This document shows, one piece after another, positions 16,501 to 24,961 of a stretch of 64,000 bases of DNA. The translations under genes were made by a program, and so were the position numbers. The stretch covers positions 30,457-94,456 of the forward strand of contig JBATXM010000197.1 in the NCBI GenBank assembly GCA_049673305.1, in the 5' to 3' direction. Under the pieces are notes generated by a model. That model was not told the DNA's origin. It did not search any database and worked only from the letters and a program-made list of their open reading frames with translations. Source of the stretch: GCA-003244245 sp049673305 (lineage in GTDB: Bacteria; Actinomycetota; Actinomycetes; Mycobacteriales; Pseudonocardiaceae). Position 1 is the first letter of the stretch. Each line of letters begins with the position of its first letter.

Positions 16501-17514
16501 CTACTCGTCTCCCATCAGGCCGCAGCCCGGGCCTCGCAGCGCTGGGTCCGAACCCAGCGCGCCAGCACCCAGGTCCAGCAACTCGGCGCCAACGTGGCGG
16601 CCGAGTTGCTCGGCATCGGTTAGCTCTCCAGTGACGTAGGGCCCAGTGACACAGGGCACAGTGACGTAGGGCACAGTGGCGGACGACCGGAACAGGTCAT
16701 CGTCCGCAGTGGCGGCAACCCCGCGCAGAAACAGCCGCAACACAACCCGTCCCTCGTCGTCCAAGTCCTCAACGATATCGGCCAGCGCGCCGACCGGAGC
16801 GCTGCTGCGGGCCGCGACCGCAGCGAGCAACGCCCGTTCGGCGGTGACCGCAGCGCGCACCCCGGCGTCATCAAGCAGCACGCCCAGCACGTGCTCGGTA
16901 TCCAGGTCATCGACCCGGCACTCGCAGGCCAGCGCCCCCTGCCCGGGCGCGGGCAACATCTGTAACGGGTCGAGCAGCTCGGTGGCTTCCTCGATCCGGC
17001 CAAGCCGGACCAGCCCAGCGGCGGCGATCACCACACCATCGAGTTCCCCTTCGGCGACCCGAGCGATCCGCGCTTGCACGGTGCCGCTGCTCGGCACCAC
17101 CCGCAACCCCAGACCCAGCGCCCGTAGCTGCGCGGCCCGCCGTGGTGAACCAGTGCCAAGCACTGATCCAGCGGGCAACTCGCCCAGCACCATCCCATCC
17201 CGAGCTACCAGAGCATCGCGCGGATCCGCGCGCTCCGGTACGGCGGCAGTCACCACTCGAGAGTCCGCAGCGGTCGGCAGATCCTTGTATGAGTGCACCG
17301 CCACGTCGATCTCACCCGCCACCAAGGCCGCGCGCAACGACGAGACGGCATCCCCGGCGCAGTGCACCGCTAGCACCCGCACCGCGACCCCGGCGCCGCG
17401 CAACCGCTGCGCCACCCACTCGGCCTGAGCCAGTGCCACCGCACTGCCCTGGGTTCCCAGCAGCATAGGGGGCATGGTGGTGGGCACTGTGGACCCATGC
17501 CGCATGGACATCAC
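16501..17514 (-). CDS. hemC: HemC-like hydroxymethylbilane synthase with degenerate active site
   Basis: Homologue of porphobilinogen deaminase, which joins four porphobilinogens on a dipyrromethane cofactor. Family parts kept are LLGTQGSAVALAQ, DVAVHSYKDLPTAAD (catalytic Asp), GTGSPRRAAQLRALGLGL and PLQMLPAPGQGALACECR. The cofactor Cys, normally in EAGCSAPVGA, is replaced: here AARSSAPVGA with Ser237. The RGNxxTRL loop reads SSGTVQARI, losing one substrate-binding Arg, and the GVGVF-type segment after the TxGD motif is missing. The protein is 337 residues. It overlaps hemA by 4 nt (GTGA). Whether it is active is doubtful. Confidence 0.9.
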   Translation of the reverse strand: MMSMRHGSTVPTTMPPMLLGTQGSAVALAQAEWVAQRLRGAGVAVRVLAVHCAGDAVSSLRAALVAGEIDVAVHSYKDLPTAADSRVVTAAVPERADPRDALVARDGMVLGELPAGSVLGTGSPRRAAQLRALGLGLRVVPSSGTVQARIARVAEGELDGVVIAAAGLVRLGRIEEATELLDPLQMLPAPGQGALACECRVDDLDTEHVLGVLLDDAGVRAAVTAERALLAAVAARSSAPVGALADIVEDLDDEGRVVLRLFLRGVAATADDDLFRSSATVPYVTVPCVTGPYVTGELTDAEQLGRHVGAELLDLGAGALGSDPALRGPGCGLMGDE

Positions 17515-18878
17515 CCGGTCCCGGAAGGATCGGCGCGGACGGTTGCGGAGATAGCGGTGGCGGCCTGCGGGTCCAGTTCGAACAGCTCTCGCAACGCCTC
17601 GGCGTAGGCCTCGCCCCCGCCGGCTTCGGCGAGCTGCTTGACCCGCACCGTAGGTGCGTGCAAGAGCTTGTCCACCACTCGGTGCACGGTCCGGGCCAGC
17701 TCATCGCGCACTGCGGCATCGAGTTCCGGCAGCCGGCCATCCAGCCGGAGTAACTCCGCGTCCACCACCTCAGCAGCCCGCCGGCGCAGCGCGGCAACCG
17801 TCGGGGTGACCTCCACGGTGCGCTGGGCCACCAGGTAAGCGCGCACTTCTTGGGACACCACGCGGTGCGCGGCGCTGACCGCATCGGAGCTGGTATCGCG
17901 CTGCTCCAGCCGGCGGGCCACGGTGGTGAGATCCAGCAGGATCACGCCAGGCAGCTCACCCACCCCGGGCTCGACGTTGCGGGGCAGCCCCAGGTCGCAG
18001 ACCACGAGCGGGACCCGACGGCGGCCCCAAACGTCGGCATTGACGCTACGAGCGTCGGCGATCTGATCGGCACTGAGCACCGCGTCGTTCGCGCCGATGC
18101 AGCAGATCACTACATCCACAGCGGTCAACACGGCGGCCACGCCGTCCAGACTGAGCGCCTGAGCCGGGGTGCCCTCGGCCTCGCACAGCTCGGCCAGCCG
18201 CGCTGCGCTGGCTTGGGTGCGGTTGGCCACCAGAATCTCGGCCACTCCAGCCCGACGCAGCTGTGCCGCGGCCAGTCCAGCCAGTGAACCGGCACCGAGG
18301 ACCAGCGCCCGCAGGCCGGCTAGACCAGCGCCCGCGCCCGCGCCAGCCAGCGCAGTCGCCGTAGCGGCAAGTGCTTCGGAGACCACGGAGGCACCTTCGG
18401 CGTCGATGCCGGTCTCGGTGTGGACCCGTTTACCGACTCGCAGCGCCTGCTGCACTACCTCGTGCAGGGTGCGCCCGATGGCGCCCGCCCGTTCGGCACC
18501 GGCGTACGCGATGCGCAGTTGACCAAGGATCTGCGGCTCGCCGACCACCATCGAGTCGAGCCCTGAGGCCACCGAGAACAGGTGCTCCACACCGGCCGCC
18601 GCATAGTGCACGTAGAGATGGTTGGACAGCTCGTCCAGCGCCATCGCGGACTGGCGGGCCAGCACGTCGGTGATATCAGCCAGCCCACCGTGGAAGGTCG
18701 ATACCAGCGCATAGACCTCGACCCGGTTACAGGTGGACAGCAGTAACGCCTCCGCAACGTGCTCCCGCTCAAGCAACTCGCCCAGGACCTTGCCGGCGTC
18801 TGCGGCGGACGCCGCGACGTGCTCCAGCACTGCGACCGGTGCGCTGCGGTGGGACAGCCCGACGACCACAAGGCTCAT
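17511..18878 (-). CDS. hemA: Glutamyl-tRNA reductase
   Basis: Reduces glutamyl-tRNA(Glu) to glutamate-1-semialdehyde, the first step of C5-pathway tetrapyrrole synthesis. The 455-residue length is normal. The catalytic Cys is in LLLSTCNRVEVYA, followed by GLDSMVVGEPQILGQLR, the NADPH-binding domain (LRALVLGAGSLAGLAAAQL) and a C-terminal dimerisation helix. It overlaps rex upstream and hemC downstream by 4 nt each, showing a tightly coupled operon. Confidence 0.96.
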   Translation of the reverse strand: MSLVVVGLSHRSAPVAVLEHVAASAADAGKVLGELLEREHVAEALLLSTCNRVEVYALVSTFHGGLADITDVLARQSAMALDELSNHLYVHYAAAGVEHLFSVASGLDSMVVGEPQILGQLRIAYAGAERAGAIGRTLHEVVQQALRVGKRVHTETGIDAEGASVVSEALAATATALAGAGAGAGLAGLRALVLGAGSLAGLAAAQLRRAGVAEILVANRTQASAARLAELCEAEGTPAQALSLDGVAAVLTAVDVVICCIGANDAVLSADQIADARSVNADVWGRRRVPLVVCDLGLPRNVEPGVGELPGVILLDLTTVARRLEQRDTSSDAVSAAHRVVSQEVRAYLVAQRTVEVTPTVAALRRRAAEVVDAELLRLDGRLPELDAAVRDELARTVHRVVDKLLHAPTVRVKQLAEAGGGEAYAEALRELFELDPQAATAISATVRADPSGTG

Positions 18879-19600
18879 CGGCCCACCGCAATCTGATCAA
18901 CCGGTTGCGCCCCCGTCGAGGACTCGTCACACCGGCGGGTCTGGTAGAACGACAGGATCTGCAGCTCCACCGCGAGGTCCACCAGGCGTACCTCGACGTC
19001 CGAGGGCACCTGCAGCACCACCGGGGCGAAATTGAGGATGCACCGGACGCCGCCAGCCACGAGCAGGTCACACACCCACTGCGCGGCGGTCGATGGGGTG
19101 CAGATCACCCCGATGGTGACCTCCCGCTCGGCGCACACCGAGGGGATGCTGTCGACATGGTCTACCGGCAACCCGCCGACTGGAATCCCGACCAGATCCT
19201 CTTCGAGGTCAAACAATGCCGTGACCGGGAAACCACGGTTGGGGAAGCCGCCGTAGTTGGCCAGCGCATGACCAAGGTTGCCGATGCCCACCACGGCGAC
19301 GCTGTGGTGCCGGTTGAGCCCGAGTAGCAGCTCGATGTGTTCTACCAGCCGGGCTGTGTCGTAGCCCACTCCTCGGGTGCCGTAGGAACCCACGTACGAC
19401 AGGTCCTTGCGTAGAGTCGCTGAGTTCACCCCGGCAGCCCCGGCAAGCTCTTCGCTGGACATCGTGGTCACGCCCTGCTCGATCATCGAGGTGAGTACCC
19501 GTAAGTAGACGGCGAGGCGGCCGAGTGCTGCTTCGGGTAAGGCGCGGTAGGGCAGGTCTTCGATCCGTGTGCTGTACCTGCCGTGCTGGTGCACCGTCAC
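18875..19600 (-). CDS. rex: Redox-sensing transcriptional repressor Rex
   Basis: NADH/NAD-responsive repressor, 241 residues from GTG 19600. The N-terminal winged helix reads LPEAALGRLAVYLRVL and ELAGAAGVNSATLRKDLSYV with GSYGTRGVGYDT; the Rossmann domain starts SVAVVGIGNLGHALANYGGF. GTG 19600 has AGGGAG about 6 nt upstream. It is the first gene of the rex-hemACDB operon, an arrangement known in streptomycetes, where Rex controls respiratory and heme genes. A Rex-like operator lies upstream. Confidence 0.95.
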   Translation of the reverse strand: MTVHQHGRYSTRIEDLPYRALPEAALGRLAVYLRVLTSMIEQGVTTMSSEELAGAAGVNSATLRKDLSYVGSYGTRGVGYDTARLVEHIELLLGLNRHHSVAVVGIGNLGHALANYGGFPNRGFPVTALFDLEEDLVGIPVGGLPVDHVDSIPSVCAEREVTIGVICTPSTAAQWVCDLLVAGGVRCILNFAPVVLQVPSDVEVRLVDLAVELQILSFYQTRRCDESSTGAQPVDQIAVGR

Positions 19601-19700
19601 CCTTGACTCCCTCTCGGATCTCGCACTAGCCGGATCTCGCACTGGCAAACCGGGTCCGGGGCGCAGTGTCGCTGTCCTGCCAGGCGTCCACGGTAGCCGC

Positions 19701-19718
19701 TTGTGAACGTAGGAACAA
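19701..19718. promoter_or_regulatory. Candidate Rex operator upstream of rex
   Basis: TTGTGAA-CGTA-GGAACAA has a perfect left half of the actinobacterial Rex box (TTGTGAAxxxxTTCACAA) and four of seven matches in the right half with correct 4-nt spacing. Its place about 100 bp upstream of the rex start suggests autoregulation. Confidence 0.6.
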
Positions 19719-19752
19719 AGTCGCGATCTTTCCGGCCCGCGACAGCAGCGCG

Positions 19753-19798
19753 ATAGCACTCAGGGGCGGCTCCGCACGGAGCCGCCCCTGAGTGCTAT
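19753..19798. terminator. Perfect 21-bp hairpin downstream of the fasciclin gene
   Basis: The arms at 19753-19773 and 19778-19798 are perfect reverse complements (core ggggcggctcc / ggagccgcccc) with a 4-nt loop gcac. No T-tract follows on either strand, as is common for actinobacterial terminators. It lies after the fasciclin gene and before the rex promoter on the minus strand. Confidence 0.75.
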
Positions 19799-19863
19799 CC
19801 AGAGAAACTTAGCGAGGGTACTAGCCAGGGTCACTGGCGAGAGTGCTGACTACGTCGGTCCGC

Positions 19864-20541
19864 TTAGGAGGCCGGCGGGGACAGCACCTGCCCGATGACG
19901 AACACGGTGGCGTTCTTGGTCGGGATGTTGCCGCACAGCACCTGGGCGCCGTTCACGGTCGGTGCCGCCGCAGTGCCACCGATTGTGACCTTGCCGCCTT
20001 CTAGGCTGTCCAGCGTGCCGGCCGCAACGATGCCGGCGGCGTCGTAACGGGTGCCGACCACGTGATACGTCAGAATCTTGGACAGCTTGCCGTTCGGCGA
20101 AGCCACGTCCGGAGCGGTGGTCAGCTGGGTGAGGATGCCTGGGTGCTGAGCCTCCAAAGCCTGGAACGCCGGGTCGGCCGGGGCGAACACGGTCAGCGCC
20201 GGGGCATTGTTCAGGGTGTCCACCAGGTTGGCCGCAGTCACAGCCTTCGTCAGGGTGGTCAGTAGCGGGTTGTGGCTGGCGGCAGTGGCTACCGGGTCAT
20301 TGACCATGCCTTGCGCTGAGCCGGGGCCGTCCTTGGGGACCTGGCTGCAGGCCGGACCGAAGATGTCACTGATCTTGGTGACGCCCGCGCCAGTGGGTGC
20401 CGTCGCCTCCCCGCTGGGCTCGGTGGCTGGTGCCGAGGCTTGACTCCCGGTGGCTGGCCCCTGCCCGCTGCTGCATGCGCCAACTACGGCGGTCAGAGCC
20501 GCCATGGCGCCCACCGCAGCCAGTCGCTGGATCCTCTTCAC
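19864..20541 (-). CDS. Fasciclin-domain lipoprotein (MPT70/MPT83-like)
   Basis: A 225-residue secreted lipoprotein. The signal peptide (MKRIQRLAAVGAMAALTAVV) ends in lipobox VGAC (Cys23), followed by a disordered Ser/Thr/Ala linker and one FAS1 domain with NAPALTVFAPADPAFQAL and LSKILTYHVVGTRYDAAG. The same architecture occurs in mycobacterial MPT83. FAS1 proteins act in adhesion or surface matrix; the specific role here is unknown. It is upstream of a strong hairpin and downstream of a sulfite-oxidase-like gene. Confidence 0.9.
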   Translation of the reverse strand: MKRIQRLAAVGAMAALTAVVGACSSGQGPATGSQASAPATEPSGEATAPTGAGVTKISDIFGPACSQVPKDGPGSAQGMVNDPVATAASHNPLLTTLTKAVTAANLVDTLNNAPALTVFAPADPAFQALEAQHPGILTQLTTAPDVASPNGKLSKILTYHVVGTRYDAAGIVAAGTLDSLEGGKVTIGGTAAAPTVNGAQVLCGNIPTKNATVFVIGQVLSPPAS

Positions 20542-20720
20542 TCGATCTCAACTCCCTCATCTGCCCAGATTTTCCGGGCCTCACGGGTATTAATTCGTCA
20601 ATCCGCAGCGGAGAGTTTAGGGTTTGCGGATTACGAATAGGACACGATTCGTCCCCGGCGCGACTCGATTGCGACTCTGGTAAGACTCCGCCGGTCCGGG
20701 CCGCCGGGTTCTACCAGTTT

Positions 20721-22292
20721 TCAGAGGACGGTGAACTGTACCGAATGCCACCCACTGGCGCCGTCGGGGATAGGGGAGGCCCGGTCTGCGGTCTGGGTGT
20801 ATCCGGTCTTGTCCGTCGCGCGGACCTCGGCGATGTGGTTGCCAGGTTCCCAGCGCCCGCGCAGCCGGAACATTCGCCACGTGTCCATGTTGACCTCAGT
20901 GGACAGCTCCGCGGGTCGCCACTCGCCATGGTCGAGGCGCACCTCGACCTGCTTGATGCCTCTGGTCTGGGCCCACGCGGTGCCCGTAATCGGGCTGTCT
21001 TGGCTGACCCTGCCGAACGCGCCGGGGCTGTCGATCCGGGACATCGTCTTGATCGGTGCCCGCTGCGCCCAGCCACGCTGCAACCAGTAGGCCTGATGCG
21101 CGTCGAATGTGGTGAGCTCCATATCCGTGATCCACTTGGTTCCGGAAACGAAACCGTAGAGCCCGGGCACGATCATCCGAACCGGGAAGCCGTGCTCGAT
21201 CGGCAGCGGTTCCCGGTTCATCCCGACCACCAGCATGGCTTGGCGGCCCGGGTCGCTCAGGACGGCGGTCGGGCTGCCGCAGGTCCACCCGTCGACGCTG
21301 GTGGTGAACACCTGGTCGGCGCCTCGTCGCGGGCCGACCTCGGCGAGGATGTCGGCCAGCAGCACGCCGGTGAAATTGGCGGTGGAGATGTAGGGCCCAC
21401 CCACCTCATTGGACACGCAGGTCATTGTCACGGGCCGCTCGATCAGCTGCCGCGAGGTCAGATGCGCCCAATCGAGGGTGAGTTCCCGATCGACCATCCC
21501 GTGCACCCGTAACCGCCAGTCCTCGGCGCGCAGTTGCGGCAGGGCGAGGTTGACGTCCACCCGGTAAAAATCCCGGTTTGGGGTGATGAAGGTGGGTGAG
21601 CCGGAAGCGGCGAAGTCCGCCCCGCGCGGGATCGGCGGGGCTGCCACGGTGGGCACGATCCGCCCGACCGCCTTGCGGGAGGCCTCGACGGCACCGCGCC
21701 CGGCCAGCAGCTGGCCACCGGCCGCAGCAATGCCAGCGCCGGTGGCGACCGCAGCCGACCCGGCGAACAGGGTACGGCGAGACACGCCCCCCGACCCGCG
21801 CTGCGCTGGCTGCTGGCTGCGCCGGCCCAGGTCGTGCAGCGCAACGAACGTCCCCCCACTGGTGAGCAGCGCAACCAGTGGAGCGAGCACATCGAGCGAG
21901 CCGGCAGTGGGACGGGACAATACCGCGACACTGGCCAGCGCGCCGAGCGCCACGAGCAGGACCAGACCGGGTGTGCGGGAACGTCGGGACAGCAGCCCGG
22001 CCGCCATCCCGACCAGTCCGACCACCACCGCCATGCCCGACAGCAGCACAACCTTGTCGTAGTTACCGAACGCGCGGACCGCGAAGTCCTTGAGCCACAG
22101 CGGTGTGAGGTCTATCGCGCTGGCGCCCACCGCAAGGAACGGCGAGGCGGTCGGCGAGATGAGCCCACCCACCAGATGCCCCGTTGCCAGCCCCGCGACC
22201 ATCGACAACAGGCCAATCAGGGCGGCCACGGCGACGGGTAACCGGGTCGCCGGAGCTACCGCCACGGGGAGGGGTAACCGGGTCGTAGTCAT
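20721..22292 (-). CDS. Membrane-anchored molybdopterin oxidoreductase (sulfite-oxidase-like)
   Basis: A 523-residue protein with about five N-terminal membrane segments, a twin-arginine-like SRRTLFAGSAAVATGAG stretch, then the sulfite-oxidase-type molybdopterin domain. The Mo-ligand Cys is in VTMTCVSNEVGGPYISTANF; ERPVTMTC precedes it. The C-terminal part (GTAWAQTRGIKQVEVRLDHG) is the Mo-cofactor dimerisation domain. The N-terminal membrane block resembles mycobacterial homologues. The substrate is unknown. It is upstream of the fasciclin gene on the same strand. Confidence 0.88.
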   Translation of the reverse strand: MTTTRLPLPVAVAPATRLPVAVAALIGLLSMVAGLATGHLVGGLISPTASPFLAVGASAIDLTPLWLKDFAVRAFGNYDKVVLLSGMAVVVGLVGMAAGLLSRRSRTPGLVLLVALGALASVAVLSRPTAGSLDVLAPLVALLTSGGTFVALHDLGRRSQQPAQRGSGGVSRRTLFAGSAAVATGAGIAAAGGQLLAGRGAVEASRKAVGRIVPTVAAPPIPRGADFAASGSPTFITPNRDFYRVDVNLALPQLRAEDWRLRVHGMVDRELTLDWAHLTSRQLIERPVTMTCVSNEVGGPYISTANFTGVLLADILAEVGPRRGADQVFTTSVDGWTCGSPTAVLSDPGRQAMLVVGMNREPLPIEHGFPVRMIVPGLYGFVSGTKWITDMELTTFDAHQAYWLQRGWAQRAPIKTMSRIDSPGAFGRVSQDSPITGTAWAQTRGIKQVEVRLDHGEWRPAELSTEVNMDTWRMFRLRGRWEPGNHIAEVRATDKTGYTQTADRASPIPDGASGWHSVQFTVL

Positions 22293-22352
22293 GACTTCCC
22301 GTTCGGTGACCCACCGGTCAGAGGTTCAACGACAGGCCAGATCGTGCGGCGC

Positions 22353-22595
22353 TCACCGGGCGAGCGCGGCCCGCAGGCGCTGCTCCCGCACCCTCCAGAA
22401 GCCGTGCTCCCGGCCGTCGATGAGGATCACCGGGACCCGGTCGCCGTATTCGGCCCGCAGTTGCGGGTCCGCATCCACGTCGCTGATCTGCCACGGAACC
22501 TCCAGTTCGGCGCAGATCCGGGCAATGTCGGCTCGGGCCGCTGCACACCCATGGCAGTCCGCCCGGACCAGCAAGGTCACCTCGTGTTGCTGCAT
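22353..22595 (-). CDS. Glutaredoxin-family small protein
   Basis: An 80-residue thioredoxin-fold protein with the redox motif RADCHGCAAARADI (CxxC) near the N-terminus and VPVILIDGREHGFWRV, where the cis-Pro loop and GREHGFW match actinobacterial glutaredoxin-like proteins. ATG 22595 is used; a much longer open reading upstream is low-complexity and overlaps the divergent sigma gene. It probably reduces disulfides or mycothiol adducts, which is inference. It is followed by the sulfite-oxidase-like gene. Confidence 0.85.
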   Translation of the reverse strand: MQQHEVTLLVRADCHGCAAARADIARICAELEVPWQISDVDADPQLRAEYGDRVPVILIDGREHGFWRVREQRLRAALAR

Positions 22596-22700
22596 CCTCT
22601 CAGCCTGCCACCGCCGCCACCGCGTAGCGTGTCGCCGTCGTATGCTGCCGCACGCCTTAGGCGACCGTTGATGTGAACGGTCGGCACGAGCGAACGAGGA

Positions 22701-23495
22701 GTGGCTCATGCCGCAACCGAGATGGTCCGGGCAACGTCGGGGCCTGATCGCGTGAAGTTTGCCCGACCCGGTACCCCGCCGATCGCGGATCCGGCCGCTC
22801 TCGATGCCAGCGGCCCAGATCCCAGCGGCCTCAATGTGGCCGCCCCAGGCCTCAGCGGCGCAGATCCCAGCGGCGCAGATGCCGGCAGCGCAGATGCCGG
22901 CGGTCCAGATCCCAGCGCTGCGGATCTGGACCAGGCCGGGCCCGAGGTCGACACCACCGCCTGGGAGCTTGTCGCAGCCGCTCAACAAGGTGACCAGAGT
23001 GCCTTCGGAGCGCTCTACGACCGGTATGTCGATGTGGTCTTCCGCTTCGTCCTCTTCCGGGTGGGTGACCGCCCGCTGGCTGAAGACCTCACCAGCGAGA
23101 CCTTCCTGCGAGCGCTGCGCCGGATCTCCTCAGTGAGCTACCAAGGCCGGGACGTCGGGGCCTGGTTCGTCACCATCGCGCGTAACCTGGTGCTTGACCA
23201 CGTCAAGTCCAGCCGATACCGACTGGAAATGACCACCGCCGACATTCTCGACTCCAGCGCCGATGACCGCGGCCCCGAGCACCAAGTGGTCGAAGAGGCC
23301 ACCGCTACCGAGCTCATGCGCTGCGTCGCCCAGCTGGGTCGGGATCAGCAGGAGTGCATCATGCTGCGCTTCATGCAGGGCATGTCGGTGGCGGAGACCG
23401 CCGCCGTGATGGGACGCAACGAAGGGGCAGTCAAGGCGTTGCAACATCGCGCGGTCCGTAGGCTCGCGCAGCTGTTGCCAGAGGGGCTGCGATGA
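22701..23495 (+). CDS. BldN-like ECF sigma factor with an Ala/Gly/Asp-rich N-terminal extension
   Basis: A 264-residue sigma factor. The core (AFGALYDRYVDVVFRFVLFR, EDLTSETFLRALRRI, GAWFVTIARNLVLDHVKSSR, QECIMLRFMQGMSVAETAAV, GRNEGAVKALQHRAVRRLAQ) closely follows streptomycete BldN, which controls aerial development. The first 85 residues hold repeats of DPSG(A/L) type, comparable to the BldN pro-sequence that is removed before activity. The gene starts at GTG 22701; its SD is unusually close, so a start at 22722 or 22752 is possible. A DUF5667 gene follows, as rsbN follows bldN. Confidence 0.87.
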   Translation: MAHAATEMVRATSGPDRVKFARPGTPPIADPAALDASGPDPSGLNVAAPGLSGADPSGADAGSADAGGPDPSAADLDQAGPEVDTTAWELVAAAQQGDQSAFGALYDRYVDVVFRFVLFRVGDRPLAEDLTSETFLRALRRISSVSYQGRDVGAWFVTIARNLVLDHVKSSRYRLEMTTADILDSSADDRGPEHQVVEEATATELMRCVAQLGRDQQECIMLRFMQGMSVAETAAVMGRNEGAVKALQHRAVRRLAQLLPEGLR

Positions 23496-23586
23496 GTATC
23501 ACATTCTCACCCGGCATGATCATGCTGGGCGTAACCACCCGAGTGCCCGCTCGTTGCTTCGAAGGACATGGCCCGAGGGCCCGAAG

Positions 23587-24807
23587 GTGGTGAGGACGAC
23601 GCGTACATCCGGGGGTCGGAGCAGCGACGATCAGGCTCAGGACAACTTTGCCTGCGCTGTGGATAGTGGCATCCGTGAGGTCTCTGATGGCACCTTGCAA
23701 CGCGAATTGGCCGTGGTCGCGGCGTTGCGGCAGGTAGGCCCTACGGTCGGCCCCAATCCGGTAGAACGGAATCGGATGCGTCGGCGCGTCATGGCCGAGT
23801 TCTCCGCCGTGGTGCACGAGGGAAGCAGTCCCGTCCTGCCCTTGCGCACCTCCCGGCATCGTCGGTGGCTTCCGGACACCACCCAGGGGCGTGCGGTCGT
23901 CGCCGCCGCAGCGGCGTTGTGCCTGCTGATGTCCCTGTCGGGGATGAGTGTCCTGCTCTCGCGCGACGCACTCCCCGGTGATGCCTTGTACACCTTCAAG
24001 CGCACCACTGAATCGGCTGAACTCGGGTTGACCTTCGGTGAACAGCCCAAGGCGCTCAAGCACCTGGAGTTCGCCGGCGATCGGGTGAGTGAGATCGAGA
24101 TCATGGCGAACGAAGCTGACGCCGCCGGGAATTGGGTTTCGGGGCAGCGCAAGTTCCTCCAGGCGTTGGATGACTTTGACTCAGACACGACTGCGGGGGC
24201 GAGGTTGCTCACTCGTCTAGCCCTAGGCGGCCAGCGCGGTAGTCTGGCCTCCTTGAGTTCCTGGGCTGAGCAGCAGAAGGCCCGGCTGGCAGCGCTGCGC
24301 CCGGAGTTGCCCCTGCGCATCGCTGTTCGCTTGGACAGCACGCTTGGCCTGCTTGATCGGGTGATCGCGAGGTCTTCCGGACTGAGCCAGCGATCCAACT
24401 GTGTCACCATCACCTCGGGGACACGTGATGATCTTGGCTTGTTGCCGGCCAGCGATGACTGCAAGCCGACTCCGGTGAACGGCACCTCTTCGGCTGTTGT
24501 GCCCCCAGCCCCCGATCTCTCAGCTGCTCCAGTGGTACGCCCGCCTAGCCTGACAATCCCGCCCAACCTGATGCTTCGTCCGCCTTCGGCCACTGTGCTT
24601 CCCGTTCCGGCCCAGAACGGTTCGAAAAATCACCCTGGTCTGCCGCCAACCCGAAGTGCAGGTGGTGTTCTACCCAACCCGGGCCAAACAGGAGGCGATC
24701 CCTTGCGACCGCAGCCGTGGCGACCCTTGCCGGGTCATGATTCACCACAGCCTCCCGCTGCGCTGCCACCGTGGATTCTGCAGCCTCGTTTGCTGCCTCC
24801 CGGGTAG
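23587..24807 (+). CDS. DUF5667 membrane protein, candidate anti-sigma partner
   Basis: A protein of about 406 residues with a cytosolic N-terminal segment, one membrane helix (VVAAAAALCLLMSLSGMSVL), a DUF5667 domain (DALPGDALYTFKRTTESAEL) and a long Pro-rich tail. The layout (anti-sigma-like N-terminus, TM, outer domain) and its place 91 nt after the BldN-like sigma gene suggest an RsbN-type partner. The start is uncertain: GTG 23587 is chosen; an ATG at 23568 in another frame (MARGPEGGEDDAYIR) has a GAAGG motif and could be a frameshifted true N-terminus. Confidence 0.75.
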   Translation: MVRTTRTSGGRSSDDQAQDNFACAVDSGIREVSDGTLQRELAVVAALRQVGPTVGPNPVERNRMRRRVMAEFSAVVHEGSSPVLPLRTSRHRRWLPDTTQGRAVVAAAAALCLLMSLSGMSVLLSRDALPGDALYTFKRTTESAELGLTFGEQPKALKHLEFAGDRVSEIEIMANEADAAGNWVSGQRKFLQALDDFDSDTTAGARLLTRLALGGQRGSLASLSSWAEQQKARLAALRPELPLRIAVRLDSTLGLLDRVIARSSGLSQRSNCVTITSGTRDDLGLLPASDDCKPTPVNGTSSAVVPPAPDLSAAPVVRPPSLTIPPNLMLRPPSATVLPVPAQNGSKNHPGLPPTRSAGGVLPNPGQTGGDPLRPQPWRPLPGHDSPQPPAALPPWILQPRLLPPG

Positions 24808-24961
24808 CTGATGGTCCGACTTAACCCACCTGCATTGGTCGACAACTATATCCTTGTTGTTTGGTTGCTCGGGACAAGTCATCACGGCAGTCTGGGGTCA
24901 GTTACCGCTTCGGCGGACTGACGGGGGAGGGCTACCACTGGCGATATCAGAGCAGGATCCA

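Noticed and set aside
22596..22988. N-terminal extension of the glutaredoxin with Ala/Gly/Ile repeats
   Set aside because: It is the antisense reading of the repetitive N-terminus of the sigma-factor gene; the 80-residue form has the correct family length.
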